Shown here one piece after another: positions 19,521 to 28,939 of a stretch of 64,000 nt of DNA. Both the position numbers and the translations under genes were made by a program. Each line of letters opens with the position of its first letter. Position 1 is the first letter of the stretch. The DNA is from Pseudovibrio japonicus. GTDB taxonomy: Bacteria > Pseudomonadota > Alphaproteobacteria > Rhizobiales > Stappiaceae. The notes beneath the pieces are model-generated. The model had not been told where the DNA came from. It ran no database searches and saw only the letters and a program-made list of their open reading frames with translations. Where the stretch lies: contig NZ_BMXE01000009.1 in NCBI RefSeq assembly GCF_014651595.1, forward strand, positions 1 to 64,000, in the 5' to 3' direction.

Positions 19521-19551
19521 TTGACCTTCTAGTTGCTGGAAGGATTACAAT
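19521..19551 (+). promoter_or_regulatory. CueR-type (MerR family) copper promoter
   Basis: -35 TTGACC (19521-19526) and -10 TACAAT (19546-19551) are separated by 19 bp, the overlong spacer typical of MerR-family promoters. Inside it is the dyad CCTTC-N9-GAAGG (19525-19543), with CTAGTTGCTGGAAGG closely resembling the CueR operator of E. coli copA. Transcription runs into cusBA (ATG at 19690). No cueR gene lies in the window, so the activator must act from elsewhere. Confidence 0.85.
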
Positions 19552-19689
19552 ACTTGGCTATGAGTTGCCTTGTGCCGGAAGAATAAGAAAAAGTAGTGCA
19601 CTGGCAGAACCTTGAGCAGCACGAGCATTCTTGAATACTGCTTCTCCGTTTCAGGTTGCACCAGTGCCTGGTAGATCAGGACAAGACCG

Positions 19690-21198
19690 ATGCGTAGCAA
19701 GTACGCGGTTGTAGCTGGGTTTGTGGTTGTTTCGAGTATCTCGGTTGGGCTTGGGCTCTTTCTTGGAAGGTCGATGGATTGGACATCTAGAGGGCCTGAC
19801 AGCAACGAGCAGGAGATCCTGTACTGGGTCGCGCCGATGGATCCCAATTTCAGACGCGATGAGCCCGGCAAGTCTCCCATGGGAATGGATCTCATCCCGG
19901 TTTATGCGGAGGAGGACGCCAAGCCAAAGGCGAGTACGGTGGCGCTTTCTCCAAGCGTCATCAACAATATTGGCGTGCGCACGGCTGTTGCCAGTGTTGA
20001 ACCGATCTCTCAGAAAATCGAAAGCGTTGGCTTTGTGGGCTACGATGAACATCGCTCCAGTCATGTTCACCTGCGCACGGAAGGCTGGATTCAAAAGCTC
20101 AATATTCGAGCGATCGGTGATCCGGTTAAGAAGGGCGATTTGCTTTTTACCGTATACGCGCCGGAAGTGATTGTTGCCAATGCGGACCTGATCAGAGCTG
20201 TACGCAGGAATGACAAAGCAGCGGAACAGAGTATCCGCATTCAGCTTCAGAACTACGGTATTGATAGTGCTCAGATCGACGAGATGGCACAAGCCAGCAA
20301 GCCTGGCGATGTCTTCAAAGTATTTGCCCCACAATCCGGCGTCGTGACCACACTGGAAGCTGCAGATGGCATGTATCTGCAGCCGGACTCAATGGCGCTT
20401 AGACTAGCTGATATGTCTTCTGTCTGGTTAATGGTTGATGTGTTTGAACAGGATATCGCACGCCTTAGCCCAAACAGCCAAGTACTTGCCAGCTTTGAAC
20501 ATTTGCCTGGCATGGTGCTGGAAGGGCGGATTGATTACATCTATCCGGAACTGGATGTGGTGACACGCACGCTGCCGGTGCGCCTGTATTTTGATAACTC
20601 TGAAGGCCTCTTGCGTCCCAATATGTTTGGCCGTGTAACCATCATCCCTGCTGAAACGCGCAGCGCTGTGACCATCCCGACCAGTGCGTTGATCCGGACA
20701 GGCATGTCTGAGCGGGTGATTTTGAAAGCAGGTGATGGCACCTTCGTGCCTCGTATTGTGACGCCTGGATTGACCGGCAGTTTCGGTGAAGGCAGTCGAA
20801 CGGAGATCTTGCAGGGCCTTCAGGCCGGCGAGGAAGTTGTGACCTCTGCCCAGTTCCTGATCGACAGTGAGAGCTCACTTTCTGCTGGAATGGGACGGAT
20901 GTCCCCTTCGCAAGGTGTTCCTATTTGGTCAAATGGGACGGTAACCAAAGTTGATCCTGAGACCAACTCCATCACCATTCGGCATACGGCAATAGATGAG
21001 CTTCATTGGCCAGAGATGGAGACCACATTCGCTGTTCGCGGCAATCTGACAGCTTATGAGCTGCGCCCGGATGAACACTTTGAGTTTGCGATTATGCGAG
21101 GATCTGACAAACGTTTCAGCCTTGTTGATCTGCGGCAAATGGGAAGTAAACATCACAAATCAGGACATCTGGCACCAGCGGGGGCCGCTGAGAGATGA
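19690..21198 (+). CDS. cusB: Cu(I)/Ag(I) efflux adaptor CusB with C-terminal CusF-like domain
   Basis: The protein has 502 residues. A membrane-anchor/signal segment (residues 5-25) is followed by a heavy-metal-binding motif, YWVAPMDPNFRRDEPGKSPM with GMDLIPVY, typical of CusB/SilB. The middle has the periplasmic adaptor parts: barrel-sandwich hybrid, alpha-hairpin and beta-barrel (VWLMVDVFEQDIARL, LPVRLYFDN). The last 75 residues or so (GTVTKVDPETNSITIRH ... LHWPEMETTFAV) look like a fused CusF copper chaperone, including the WPxM signature. The adaptor links the inner-membrane pump to an outer-membrane channel. No CusC/TolC gene is adjacent. The stop overlaps cusA (ATGA). Confidence 0.9.
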   Translation: MRSKYAVVAGFVVVSSISVGLGLFLGRSMDWTSRGPDSNEQEILYWVAPMDPNFRRDEPGKSPMGMDLIPVYAEEDAKPKASTVALSPSVINNIGVRTAVASVEPISQKIESVGFVGYDEHRSSHVHLRTEGWIQKLNIRAIGDPVKKGDLLFTVYAPEVIVANADLIRAVRRNDKAAEQSIRIQLQNYGIDSAQIDEMAQASKPGDVFKVFAPQSGVVTTLEAADGMYLQPDSMALRLADMSSVWLMVDVFEQDIARLSPNSQVLASFEHLPGMVLEGRIDYIYPELDVVTRTLPVRLYFDNSEGLLRPNMFGRVTIIPAETRSAVTIPTSALIRTGMSERVILKAGDGTFVPRIVTPGLTGSFGEGSRTEILQGLQAGEEVVTSAQFLIDSESSLSAGMGRMSPSQGVPIWSNGTVTKVDPETNSITIRHTAIDELHWPEMETTFAVRGNLTAYELRPDEHFEFAIMRGSDKRFSLVDLRQMGSKHHKSGHLAPAGAAER

Positions 21199-24100
21199 TC
21201 GCCTCAATCATTCGCGCCTCCATTAAGAACCGCGTGATCGTTCTGCTAGCTGCGTTGATGCTGGCACTCGGCGGCATCTGGGCGTTGAAGGAAACCCCTG
21301 TCGACGCAATTCCTGATCTTTCCGATGTTCAGGTGATCATCAAGACGTCTTACGACGGTCAGGCACCACAGGTCATAGAAGACCAGGTTACCTACCCGAT
21401 CGCCACAGCCATGCTGTCTGTGCCAAATGTGACCGATGTGCGCGGATTCTCGTTCTATGGCGACTCCTACGTCTATGTGGTTTTCAAGGACAATACGGAC
21501 CTTTACTGGGCAAGAAGCCGCGTGCTGGAGTATCTCGCGCAAGCGGGCGCACGTTTGCCTGACGGGGTGACACCAGAGCTTGGGCCGGATGCAACCGGCG
21601 TTGGCTGGATCTATCAGTATTCGTTGATTGACCGGACCGGCACCTATGACATGGCACAGTTGAGGTCCTTGCAGGATTGGTGGCTGAAGTTTGAGCTTCA
21701 AACCGTCAGCGGTGTATCTGAGGTGGCGACCATTGGTGGCATGGTCAAGCAGTATCAAGTTGTTGCTGACCCCAACAAACTACGTGCTTACGGCGTGGCA
21801 CTGCCTGATCTGATGAGCATCATCGAAAATGCAAACCGCGAAACCAGTGGCAGTGTTATCGAGATGGCTGAAGCCGAGTACATGGTCCGCGCCACGGGCT
21901 ATATCCAGTCCATCGACGACCTAAAGCACATTCCGATCAAAGTGAACGAACGCGGCGCTGCGCTCACACTGGAAGATGTCGCTGAGATCCGGCTTGGCCC
22001 GCAAATGCGTCGAGGGGTCGCTGATCTGAACGGTGAAGGCGATGCGGTTGGTGCAGTTGTGATTATGCGCTGGGGTGAAAACCCGCTGCGCACAATTGAA
22101 GGCGTCAAAGCCAAACTGAATGAGCTGAAGTCAAACCTGCCTGACGGTGTGGAGATCATAACCACTTATGATCGCTCTGGTGTCATCGAAAGGTCCATCG
22201 CAAATCTGATCACGAAGCTTACTGAGGAGTTTATCATGGTGGTTCTGGTGTGCGCGATCTTCCTGCTGCACCTCAGATCCTCATTGGTGATCCTAATCTC
22301 GTTGCCGCTCGGCATTTTAACAGCGCTTCTGGTCATGCGTCTGCAAGGGGTGAATGCAAATATCATGTCTCTTGGCGGGATCGCAATTGCAATCGGCGCT
22401 ATGGTGGATGCGACCATCGTGATGATTGAGGCGATGCATCGCAGACTTGAAGCGGAACCAGACCCAGGTAAGAACCGCTGGAAAGTGGTTGCTGAGTCTT
22501 GCTCAGAGGTCGGGCCAGCACTGTTCTACTCTCTCGCGATTATCACCATCAGCTTTCTACCCGTATTTGTGTTGGAGGCGCAGGAAGGGCGTTTGTTCAA
22601 ACCGCTCGCCTTCACCAAGACCTATGCAATGGCAGCGGCGACCATCTTGAGCATTACCCTGGTCCCCGTGCTCATGGGATATTTTGTGCGGGGACGGATT
22701 CATCCAGAGGCCAGGAACCTGGTCAACCGTTTTTGCATCACACTGTATCGCCCGGCGCTTTCGCTGGTTCTCGCTTGGCCAAAGACGACGATCGTCCTTG
22801 CTCTGGTTCTTGTGGCTTCCATCCTTGTGCCGGCGCATCGGGTCGGGACTGAGTTCATGCCGGAGTTGAAGGAAGGCGACTTCCTCTACATGCCATCACT
22901 TTATACCGGTGTCTCGATCGGGAAGGCACGGGAGGTACTTCAGCAAACTGACCGCATGATCATGCAGGTGCCGGAGGTTCAAACTGTGCACGGCAAGCTG
23001 GGACGTGCGGACACGGCAACGGACCCTGCGCCTTTGACCATGTTTGAAACCACCATCCAGCTGAAACCGCAGGACCAGTGGCGCGATGGCATGACGCTTG
23101 AGAAGATACGGGAGGAACTGGACAAGTCCGTACAGGTGCCTGGCCTGACCAATGTCTGGATCCAGCCGATCAAGAACCGTATCGACATGCTCGCGACTGG
23201 TATGAAAACCCCTGTGGGTGTGAAGGTCTCCGGGCCTGATCTGCAAGTTATTCAGGATATCTCGGTTGAGATCGAAGGTCTTGTCAAAGGCGTTGAAGGC
23301 ACTTTGTCAGTCTACGCAGAGCGACCCGAAGGCGCGCGCTTTATCGAGATTGACATCAACCGAAACGCCGCCACTCGCTATATGATGAACATCAAGGATG
23401 TTCAGGACGTGGTGCAAACTGCTATCGGCGGCATGAACATTTCTGAGAGCGTGGAAGGTCTGGAGCGTTACCCTATTAACCTGCGCTACCCGCAGGATTG
23501 GCGTAGCACGCCGGAACAGCTGGAGAAGCTGCCTGTAGTTACTCCCTCTGGTGCTCACATTCCGCTCGGCGCTGTGTCTGACGTGAAAATCGTCGACGGT
23601 CCCGGCATGATCCGCTCCGAGAATGCACGGCCAACAGGCTTCGTATTCATTGACATTGAAGACCGGGATCTAGGTGGCTATGTGAGCGAGGCACAGCAAT
23701 TAGTCGCCTCCAAAGTCAAGATTCCTGCTGGCTACTCGATCACTTGGTCAGGGCAGTACGAGTATATCGCGAGGGTTCAGGAGCGCTTGCTGCTTGTTGC
23801 CCCTGTTACCCTGCTGGTCATTACACTGATGCTGTTCCTTGCCTTCAACCGGATAGGTGAAGTGGCGATCATCCTGACATCCCTACCAATAGCCCTGACC
23901 GGCGGTATCTGGTTTGTCTACGTTTTGGGTTTCGACCTGTCTGTTGCGGTACTGGTTGGCTTTATTGCGCTTGCAGGTGTGGCTGTCGAAACGGCTATTG
24001 TAATGCTGCTTTATCTCAACCTCTCCTGGGACAAGCGTATCGAGACCGCTCGGTTATCGCATCAAGCTTTGACATCAAAAGATGTTCTGGACGCAGTTGT

Positions 24101-24377
24101 CGAAGGAGCCCTTCTGCGCCTGCGGCCAAAGATAATGACGGTTGCAGCTATCTTTGCCGGGTTGATCCCCATCATGCTTGGCAGTGCGACAGGTTCGGAG
24201 ATCATGAAGCGCATCGCGGCCCCCATGGTGGGAGGTATGATCACCGCCACGCTGCTCACACTCTTCGTCATTCCCGCAATCTACGTACTTTGGAAGAAGG
24301 CCCGTTTGCGCGCATTGAACAAGAATATCGAGGAGACGCTTGTCTCTGACGAAGCGGCGAAAACAACAGGCAAGTGA
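21195..24377 (+). CDS. cusA: Cu(I)/Ag(I) efflux RND pump CusA
   Basis: The protein has 1,060 residues, normal for heavy-metal RND pumps. The N-terminal block ALKETPVDAIPDLSDVQVII and the TM4 sequence IAIAIGAMVDATIVMIEAMH are signatures of the monovalent-cation HME group. The large periplasmic loops contain methionines compatible with copper relay (for example MLATGMKTPVG). It is expected to move Cu(I) or Ag(I) from periplasm and cytoplasm through CusB, powered by protons. It is translationally coupled to cusB and read from the CueR-type promoter. It lies directly beside the Tn7-like module and may be its cargo, but the transposon's left end is not located. Confidence 0.92.
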   Translation: MIASIIRASIKNRVIVLLAALMLALGGIWALKETPVDAIPDLSDVQVIIKTSYDGQAPQVIEDQVTYPIATAMLSVPNVTDVRGFSFYGDSYVYVVFKDNTDLYWARSRVLEYLAQAGARLPDGVTPELGPDATGVGWIYQYSLIDRTGTYDMAQLRSLQDWWLKFELQTVSGVSEVATIGGMVKQYQVVADPNKLRAYGVALPDLMSIIENANRETSGSVIEMAEAEYMVRATGYIQSIDDLKHIPIKVNERGAALTLEDVAEIRLGPQMRRGVADLNGEGDAVGAVVIMRWGENPLRTIEGVKAKLNELKSNLPDGVEIITTYDRSGVIERSIANLITKLTEEFIMVVLVCAIFLLHLRSSLVILISLPLGILTALLVMRLQGVNANIMSLGGIAIAIGAMVDATIVMIEAMHRRLEAEPDPGKNRWKVVAESCSEVGPALFYSLAIITISFLPVFVLEAQEGRLFKPLAFTKTYAMAAATILSITLVPVLMGYFVRGRIHPEARNLVNRFCITLYRPALSLVLAWPKTTIVLALVLVASILVPAHRVGTEFMPELKEGDFLYMPSLYTGVSIGKAREVLQQTDRMIMQVPEVQTVHGKLGRADTATDPAPLTMFETTIQLKPQDQWRDGMTLEKIREELDKSVQVPGLTNVWIQPIKNRIDMLATGMKTPVGVKVSGPDLQVIQDISVEIEGLVKGVEGTLSVYAERPEGARFIEIDINRNAATRYMMNIKDVQDVVQTAIGGMNISESVEGLERYPINLRYPQDWRSTPEQLEKLPVVTPSGAHIPLGAVSDVKIVDGPGMIRSENARPTGFVFIDIEDRDLGGYVSEAQQLVASKVKIPAGYSITWSGQYEYIARVQERLLLVAPVTLLVITLMLFLAFNRIGEVAIILTSLPIALTGGIWFVYVLGFDLSVAVLVGFIALAGVAVETAIVMLLYLNLSWDKRIETARLSHQALTSKDVLDAVVEGALLRLRPKIMTVAAIFAGLIPIMLGSATGSEIMKRIAAPMVGGMITATLLTLFVIPAIYVLWKKARLRALNKNIEETLVSDEAAKTTGK

Positions 24378-24561
24378 ACGTGGACTGGCTCAGGAAAAGT
24401 GGCAGGAACTCTGATGAAGCGAAGTGAGGAGTTCATGAGGCGACTAATTTATACAGAAGAGTAGAAATGGGAAAAGCGAGATCTAAGCAGCTGATTGCTC
24501 AGCTAAATTCAGTACTTGCCGTCGATCTTCTTAGTACGTGTCGTCTTTCTCTCTAATCTTT

Positions 24562-25638
24562 TCATTTCTTCAATATTGACGATGCTGGGATCAAAGTAGG
24601 ATCACACTCGATCATAGGAGAAAATGTCGTCCTATGATCCATACTATTGTGATGAATTCTTTTGCTTGTCAGATTTACTGTACAGGACCTTCCATAGAGT
24701 ATAGCAGTCATGGGGGAGAATTTATTAGGCAGTCCTAGTGTTTTGCTTGGACAAGCGTGACATGGGTGATTTTGAGGCATGATCCAATCATACACGATTG
24801 CTTTCTTGTCAAAGTAACCGAGATAGCTGCGTGCAAGCTCTAAGTATCCTAGTTCAATAAGTGGTAAGATTCGTACTTTGTTTTCTGAAGGGAACACAAA
24901 TGTTCTATCGACGCTAAGATCTAAGTACCCCTTGAGTGCGATAGTTCTAGGCGGTGAGGTGGTGTGATTATTTGTCGTTTCATCAGTCATATACTCATTT
25001 CGCATTTGATAAATTAACGCTTGAGAGCAGGGACTAAGGCGTGCATGGACCCCGCACAGCGCTTCCGCGACTTCATCGATCTTGTTATAACGTTCATGGA
25101 GGTTAGGTTCGTTTGCGTTCTTGCCACTCGGAGGTGGCATGTTGAATGCGTATTCCTTTCCCGATAATATCGTTTCTAGGGCTTGTAGGGCTTCTTTTCT
25201 GTTGTTGCAAACTGCTTTCGCAATGGGCTGGTCATGTTCTGAACAATGATTGTCGGCATGCCACTTCGCTAGTAACCATCCACAACCAGCTTGTTTGATC
25301 TGCTTCTCAATGCACGCTCTACAGTAGGAAATCATCTGAGAAAGCTGGTATGGTTCGTAAACTTGTTTTCGCCTGTCAATTGGCTCAATCAAATTCTTAA
25401 GCCTAGTTACAAGTTCGTCTGGAAAATAATGTTCTTTATGAATGTTGCTTACAAATCCATTACAGCCAAGCAATGTCAGCATAAGCTTGTCGCCGTAGCT
25501 TGCAAGCTCGCTCACGCTGTGTGGGTGGGCAAATGGATTCTTTGACCAGCATCCATTCTTGCTGATGATATTTGAAAAATCTGAAATTCCTGCTTTTTTT
25601 TGAAGGCGGTATAGAAGTGAATGAACGAGTTCGACCAA
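24562..25638 (-). CDS. Second TniQ-like transposition protein
   Basis: The protein has about 358 residues from a TTG at 25638. Residues 100-145 carry a TniQ-type zinc motif (YCRACIEKQIKQAGCGWLL, then KWHADNHCSEHDQP), the C-x2-C ... WH ... C-x2-H arrangement of TniQ/TnsD. A further C-x2-C (PCHACPSK) occurs near residue 302. The frame stays open upstream to about 25700, reading YLPELLLSPLN, like the LPxxxxP opening of TniQ proteins, so the true start is unclear (no ATG or ribosome site) and the N-terminus may be damaged. It diverges from tnsD. Some Tn7-like elements use two TniQ-family selectors for different targets; that role is inferred. It could correspond to TniE of Tn6022-like elements. 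Confidence 0.65.
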   Translation of the reverse strand: MVELVHSLLYRLQKKAGISDFSNIISKNGCWSKNPFAHPHSVSELASYGDKLMLTLLGCNGFVSNIHKEHYFPDELVTRLKNLIEPIDRRKQVYEPYQLSQMISYCRACIEKQIKQAGCGWLLAKWHADNHCSEHDQPIAKAVCNNRKEALQALETILSGKEYAFNMPPPSGKNANEPNLHERYNKIDEVAEALCGVHARLSPCSQALIYQMRNEYMTDETTNNHTTSPPRTIALKGYLDLSVDRTFVFPSENKVRILPLIELGYLELARSYLGYFDKKAIVYDWIMPQNHPCHACPSKTLGLPNKFSPMTAILYGRSCTVNLTSKRIHHNSMDHRTTFSPMIECDPTLIPASSILKK

Positions 25639-25934
25639 TGTTGCTTTGCGGTGACTAGTTGTTGCGTTTAAGGGTGATAGCAGCAGCTCAGGTAAGTATT
25701 ATTGAAATAGGTAACAGGGTTGCTGATGTGCGCTTATCCTCTGAAGACACCGGGGATGCAACCAACCAGAAGTGTAAGTTTTAGTAAATTCAAAGCAAAA
25801 TCCCATCTTGATTGAGGGTACATGCAAAAGTAAGTTTGTATCATCGATCGTTGGATGCATTGAGGGCAACAAGAATTTAAAGAAAAGCTCGCTATTCTTC
25901 TAGCTGCATTGCAGAAACTACTAGAGTAGACAAG
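25639..25934. other. Divergent promoter region between tniQ-like gene and tnsD
   Basis: AT-rich intergenic DNA between the two divergent target-selection genes. No clear operator or end repeat was seen. Confidence 0.4.
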
Positions 25935-27518
25935 GTGCAACTACCAAAAGTATTGCCTGATGAACTCCTCTTCAGTCGGGTAGTTCGGTGCTTCGAGATT
26001 AGTGGGCTAGTACGATCAGATTTTCTCGAGGAGGTGGCTGGCTCAAAGCGTGCTTCAATTCACCCATTGCTTCCAAACGGGATTGAGCGTTTCAGCCGAT
26101 TTACCTCTGAAAGTTCAAGACAATTGCTGTGGGAGCAAACAATGGCTCCTCTCTTTTTAGCCTGCCTTGCCGATCGGGCCGAGGTAATCCAAGATGCAAT
26201 GTTGGGGGAGAGAGCGGGAACGCCTGGAAGGAGTTGCCAGCTACCTTGCTTTAAGTACCATCCAAAGCTGGTGCTTAAATTCTGTCCTGAATGCACGAAA
26301 GAGGATATCAAAAGATTTGGCGTCTCATATTGGCACCGCGCCCATCAAGTTTTTGGTGTAAATGTGTGCTCAACTCACCATAAGGAACTGCTTGAAACCA
26401 AACTCCATGGTCGTTCACGATTGTTACGTGGATTGCTGCCGCCTACCAATTGCATTAGTGCTACTACAACGCTTGAGAACGCCCAGTTTGCAGAGTTTGC
26501 TTGCAGCAAGCTTATTAACTTCAGTTCAGGAAGAAAAAGCAACACAGCTGCATATCGCCGAATGCTTAAGCGTTTTGGATACCTGACAACATCGGGCCGG
26601 GTTCGCAGGCAATTGCTAAGCGCTGAGCTTTACGATCTGCTATCGACTCTGACTGCAGTTGATATCCAATTTAAGCCGACCAGTAGAAAAGACTTTAGGT
26701 ACGTATCGGGATTACTTGACAAAAACAATGTCAAACACCCAGCGATACACTTGTTGTTTAGCTACTGGATTTCAAGAACGAGAAAAGCTCCCCTCCCACT
26801 CAAGAGACCAAAAATAAGGGAAAGCCGGCCTTGTTTAGGGAAAGAGAAAGACGCTGAATGTTTGGCATTGCTTGCGGAAGGCTTTTCGTTAACAGAGATT
26901 ATGCTGAGAACTGGGAGGAGCCGTTGTTATCTCAAGAGGCTGGCTGCTCTTAATTGCATCGAAACAAAAAAACAGCCGACGAAGTTGACTTCTGACCGAA
27001 GCGTAATCCTTCTTCAGTTGGCCAGAAAAGGTTTTCATCGTCAAATAATAGCAGAGCGTTTGGGTATTTCCGTAGGAACCGTTGAGATGGCGATCTCGCA
27101 GGCGGAAGGGTTGGTTGGCCACCGCAAGCGATGCAAATATCAGAGTTATCGACGTCGTTATAAAGCGCAAATTTTACGCTATCGTCAGAGGAATCCTGGA
27201 GCGCTACGTAAACATATCAAGAAAGCATGTAGTGCAGCATTCTTCTGGCTTTACTTGAATGAGCGTTACTGGTTGGAGGAGGCTTTGCCTACGCCAACAA
27301 AAGCGCAGGCCAAACCCCGTGTTGACTGGGAGTTGCGGGACAAAGAGTTAGCCATGAAAGTTGGTGATGTTTTAAGCGGATGCGAGGGAAGGATTTCAAG
27401 GTCACGTCTTGATCGGTTGCTGGGCGGTCATGGGTGGCTGACCAAGTATCGGGCGCGTTTGCCACGGACCATGAACGTTTTCCGGGCTCATATTGGGTCG
27501 TGTAAAGGGCAATCGTGA
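25935..27518 (+). CDS. tnsD: Tn7-like target-selection protein TnsD (TniQ family)
   Basis: The protein has 527 residues from a GTG start. The N-terminal TniQ domain has the zinc motif FCPECTKEDIKRFGVSYWHR followed by AHQVFGVNVCSTHH (about residues 116-150). Two helix-turn-helix-like blocks follow (LLAEGFSLTEIMLRTGRSRC near 310 and LARKGFHRQIIAERLGISVG near 355). The C-terminus RVDWELRDKELAMKVGDVL ... RLPRTMNVFRAHI is the typical TnsD ending. TnsD binds a conserved chromosomal site and recruits TnsC; here that site is inferred to be the 3' end of yhiN. It converges on tnsC with only 2 bp between the two stop codons. Confidence 0.88.
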   Translation: MQLPKVLPDELLFSRVVRCFEISGLVRSDFLEEVAGSKRASIHPLLPNGIERFSRFTSESSRQLLWEQTMAPLFLACLADRAEVIQDAMLGERAGTPGRSCQLPCFKYHPKLVLKFCPECTKEDIKRFGVSYWHRAHQVFGVNVCSTHHKELLETKLHGRSRLLRGLLPPTNCISATTTLENAQFAEFACSKLINFSSGRKSNTAAYRRMLKRFGYLTTSGRVRRQLLSAELYDLLSTLTAVDIQFKPTSRKDFRYVSGLLDKNNVKHPAIHLLFSYWISRTRKAPLPLKRPKIRESRPCLGKEKDAECLALLAEGFSLTEIMLRTGRSRCYLKRLAALNCIETKKQPTKLTSDRSVILLQLARKGFHRQIIAERLGISVGTVEMAISQAEGLVGHRKRCKYQSYRRRYKAQILRYRQRNPGALRKHIKKACSAAFFWLYLNERYWLEEALPTPTKAQAKPRVDWELRDKELAMKVGDVLSGCEGRISRSRLDRLLGGHGWLTKYRARLPRTMNVFRAHIGSCKGQS

Positions 27519-27520
27519 GC

Positions 27521-28939
27521 CTACGTCCCGAGCTGCAGTAATGGGTCATCGCAAAGGATGTCTTTGTTTTTTAACTCATTAATAGGGTCTGCCTGTTCAG
27601 CTGCCTGTTGGATTGCATTAGGATCTTCAACCAGGCGCGTAAGGTCAATTTCGTCTTTAAGAAACTGCAACTGCTCCGCAAACTCAGGATGCTGAGCGCG
27701 CGTTAAGTCTCCCGGAATTTTATGAAAAGCTGGAGGGGGGGAGATGGTGCCTTGAGAAACAGCTGCTTCTTTGCGTGGTCGTTTTAAGATCGCAGTGTGC
27801 GAGTGGCGCATTTCGTTTAGCGTTCTGGCTGTTGCTTGGGAGGCCACCGCGGTAGCCTGATCCAATACTTGCTCGTTCAAGTGTTCCGCTCCAGAACCAA
27901 TTACTATGCGTTGCGCCTCTCTAAAAATACGAACCGCCATATCGACATTCCCGGCAGATAGATGATGTAGGTGATCACTTATCGCTTTTGAACTCGGTGT
28001 TACCTGGGCTGTCCATTGTAACTTCCAAAGTTCTTCAAAAAAGATCTCCCATAGCTCATCATTCTGCAGCAGTTCCATTCGAAGATAAAACTCAGATTCA
28101 GCCCGGCGAGCTGTTTTAAAATCCTTGCTCAACAGCTCATCGAAAGGAGGGTTACCGCAAAACAACAATGGGATCCCCAAGTTGTTCACCAGATTATGTA
28201 GGAACTTAAGAAGGCTGTCGCTCCCTTTCGTTTTTCGCGCTGTCAGGTGCTGCATTTCATCGATCACCAACAGGCCAAGGAAACTGGATTTAACCCTAGC
28301 CTCAATTTGTAACAGCAGATCGGGTATTGTATGCCCCAGTTTGGTTTCGCTGAAGCCTTGCAATTCATCCAGTTGGCGCAGGATATTATTACATAGTTGC
28401 CTCACACTTGAGTCATGTGGGCAATCGACCTTCGCCCAAACAACCTGTCTTAAGTGGAGCGGCTCTGTGTAATAGTCCGAATGATCGATAATCTGCGGAA
28501 ACGGTGCCAGAACCTGTTCCAGCATCGTTGTTTTGCCCGCGCCACTTTCACCAATAACGGTAATTACACAGCCTTTGGGCCTAAAGTAGCCGGTGATAGG
28601 TTCAATCTTGGTAGGTGTATCGAGGGGGTAATGAAGATAGTTCTGTGTGGTCGGCGAGAGAGGGTTTTTTGCAGAGTAGCCTTTGCGAATGGTCCTATCA
28701 ACGGCACGGTAAAGGTGAAGGTACTCAGGGAGAGGTTGAATGAAATGATCTAAGCGGGAAAGGTAGTCAAGTCTGTCAAAGGGATCCAACATGCGCTCTG
28801 CGGTGGTTGGAGTTGGGTAATTTTCAAGGATTTCAATTAATTGCTCGTCAGAGCAGCGGCGTGGCAAGGCTTCAATAAGCGGGTTACCTTGATAGTCTGG
28901 GAAAGCTGTTTCTATATACTGAGCCTTAACAGGAGCCAT
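27521..28939 (-). CDS. tnsC: Tn7-like transposition AAA+ ATPase TnsC
   Basis: The protein has 472 residues. Walker A GESGAGKTTM (about residue 133), Walker B LLVIDEMQHL (about residue 225) and sensor segment LLFCGNPPF mark the AAA+ core of the TnsC/TniB group. TnsC forms ATP-dependent filaments linking the TniQ-bound target to TnsAB. The C-terminal 100 residues or so are charged, as in TnsC parts that touch TnsA. The start overlaps the 3' end of tnsB by 14 bp, so the genes are co-translated. Confidence 0.9.
   Translation of the reverse strand: MAPVKAQYIETAFPDYQGNPLIEALPRRCSDEQLIEILENYPTPTTAERMLDPFDRLDYLSRLDHFIQPLPEYLHLYRAVDRTIRKGYSAKNPLSPTTQNYLHYPLDTPTKIEPITGYFRPKGCVITVIGESGAGKTTMLEQVLAPFPQIIDHSDYYTEPLHLRQVVWAKVDCPHDSSVRQLCNNILRQLDELQGFSETKLGHTIPDLLLQIEARVKSSFLGLLVIDEMQHLTARKTKGSDSLLKFLHNLVNNLGIPLLFCGNPPFDELLSKDFKTARRAESEFYLRMELLQNDELWEIFFEELWKLQWTAQVTPSSKAISDHLHHLSAGNVDMAVRIFREAQRIVIGSGAEHLNEQVLDQATAVASQATARTLNEMRHSHTAILKRPRKEAAVSQGTISPPPAFHKIPGDLTRAQHPEFAEQLQFLKDEIDLTRLVEDPNAIQQAAEQADPINELKNKDILCDDPLLQLGT

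Noticed and set aside
24408-24416. AACTC followed by TGA as the left transposon junction with matching duplication
   Set aside because: The expected TGT terminus is absent and no end repeats follow within 150 bp.
25935-26311. Reading the TniQ zinc motif as a stand-alone zinc-finger regulator
   Set aside because: The same frame continues into helix-turn-helix blocks and the TnsD C-terminal signature, and adjoins tnsABC.
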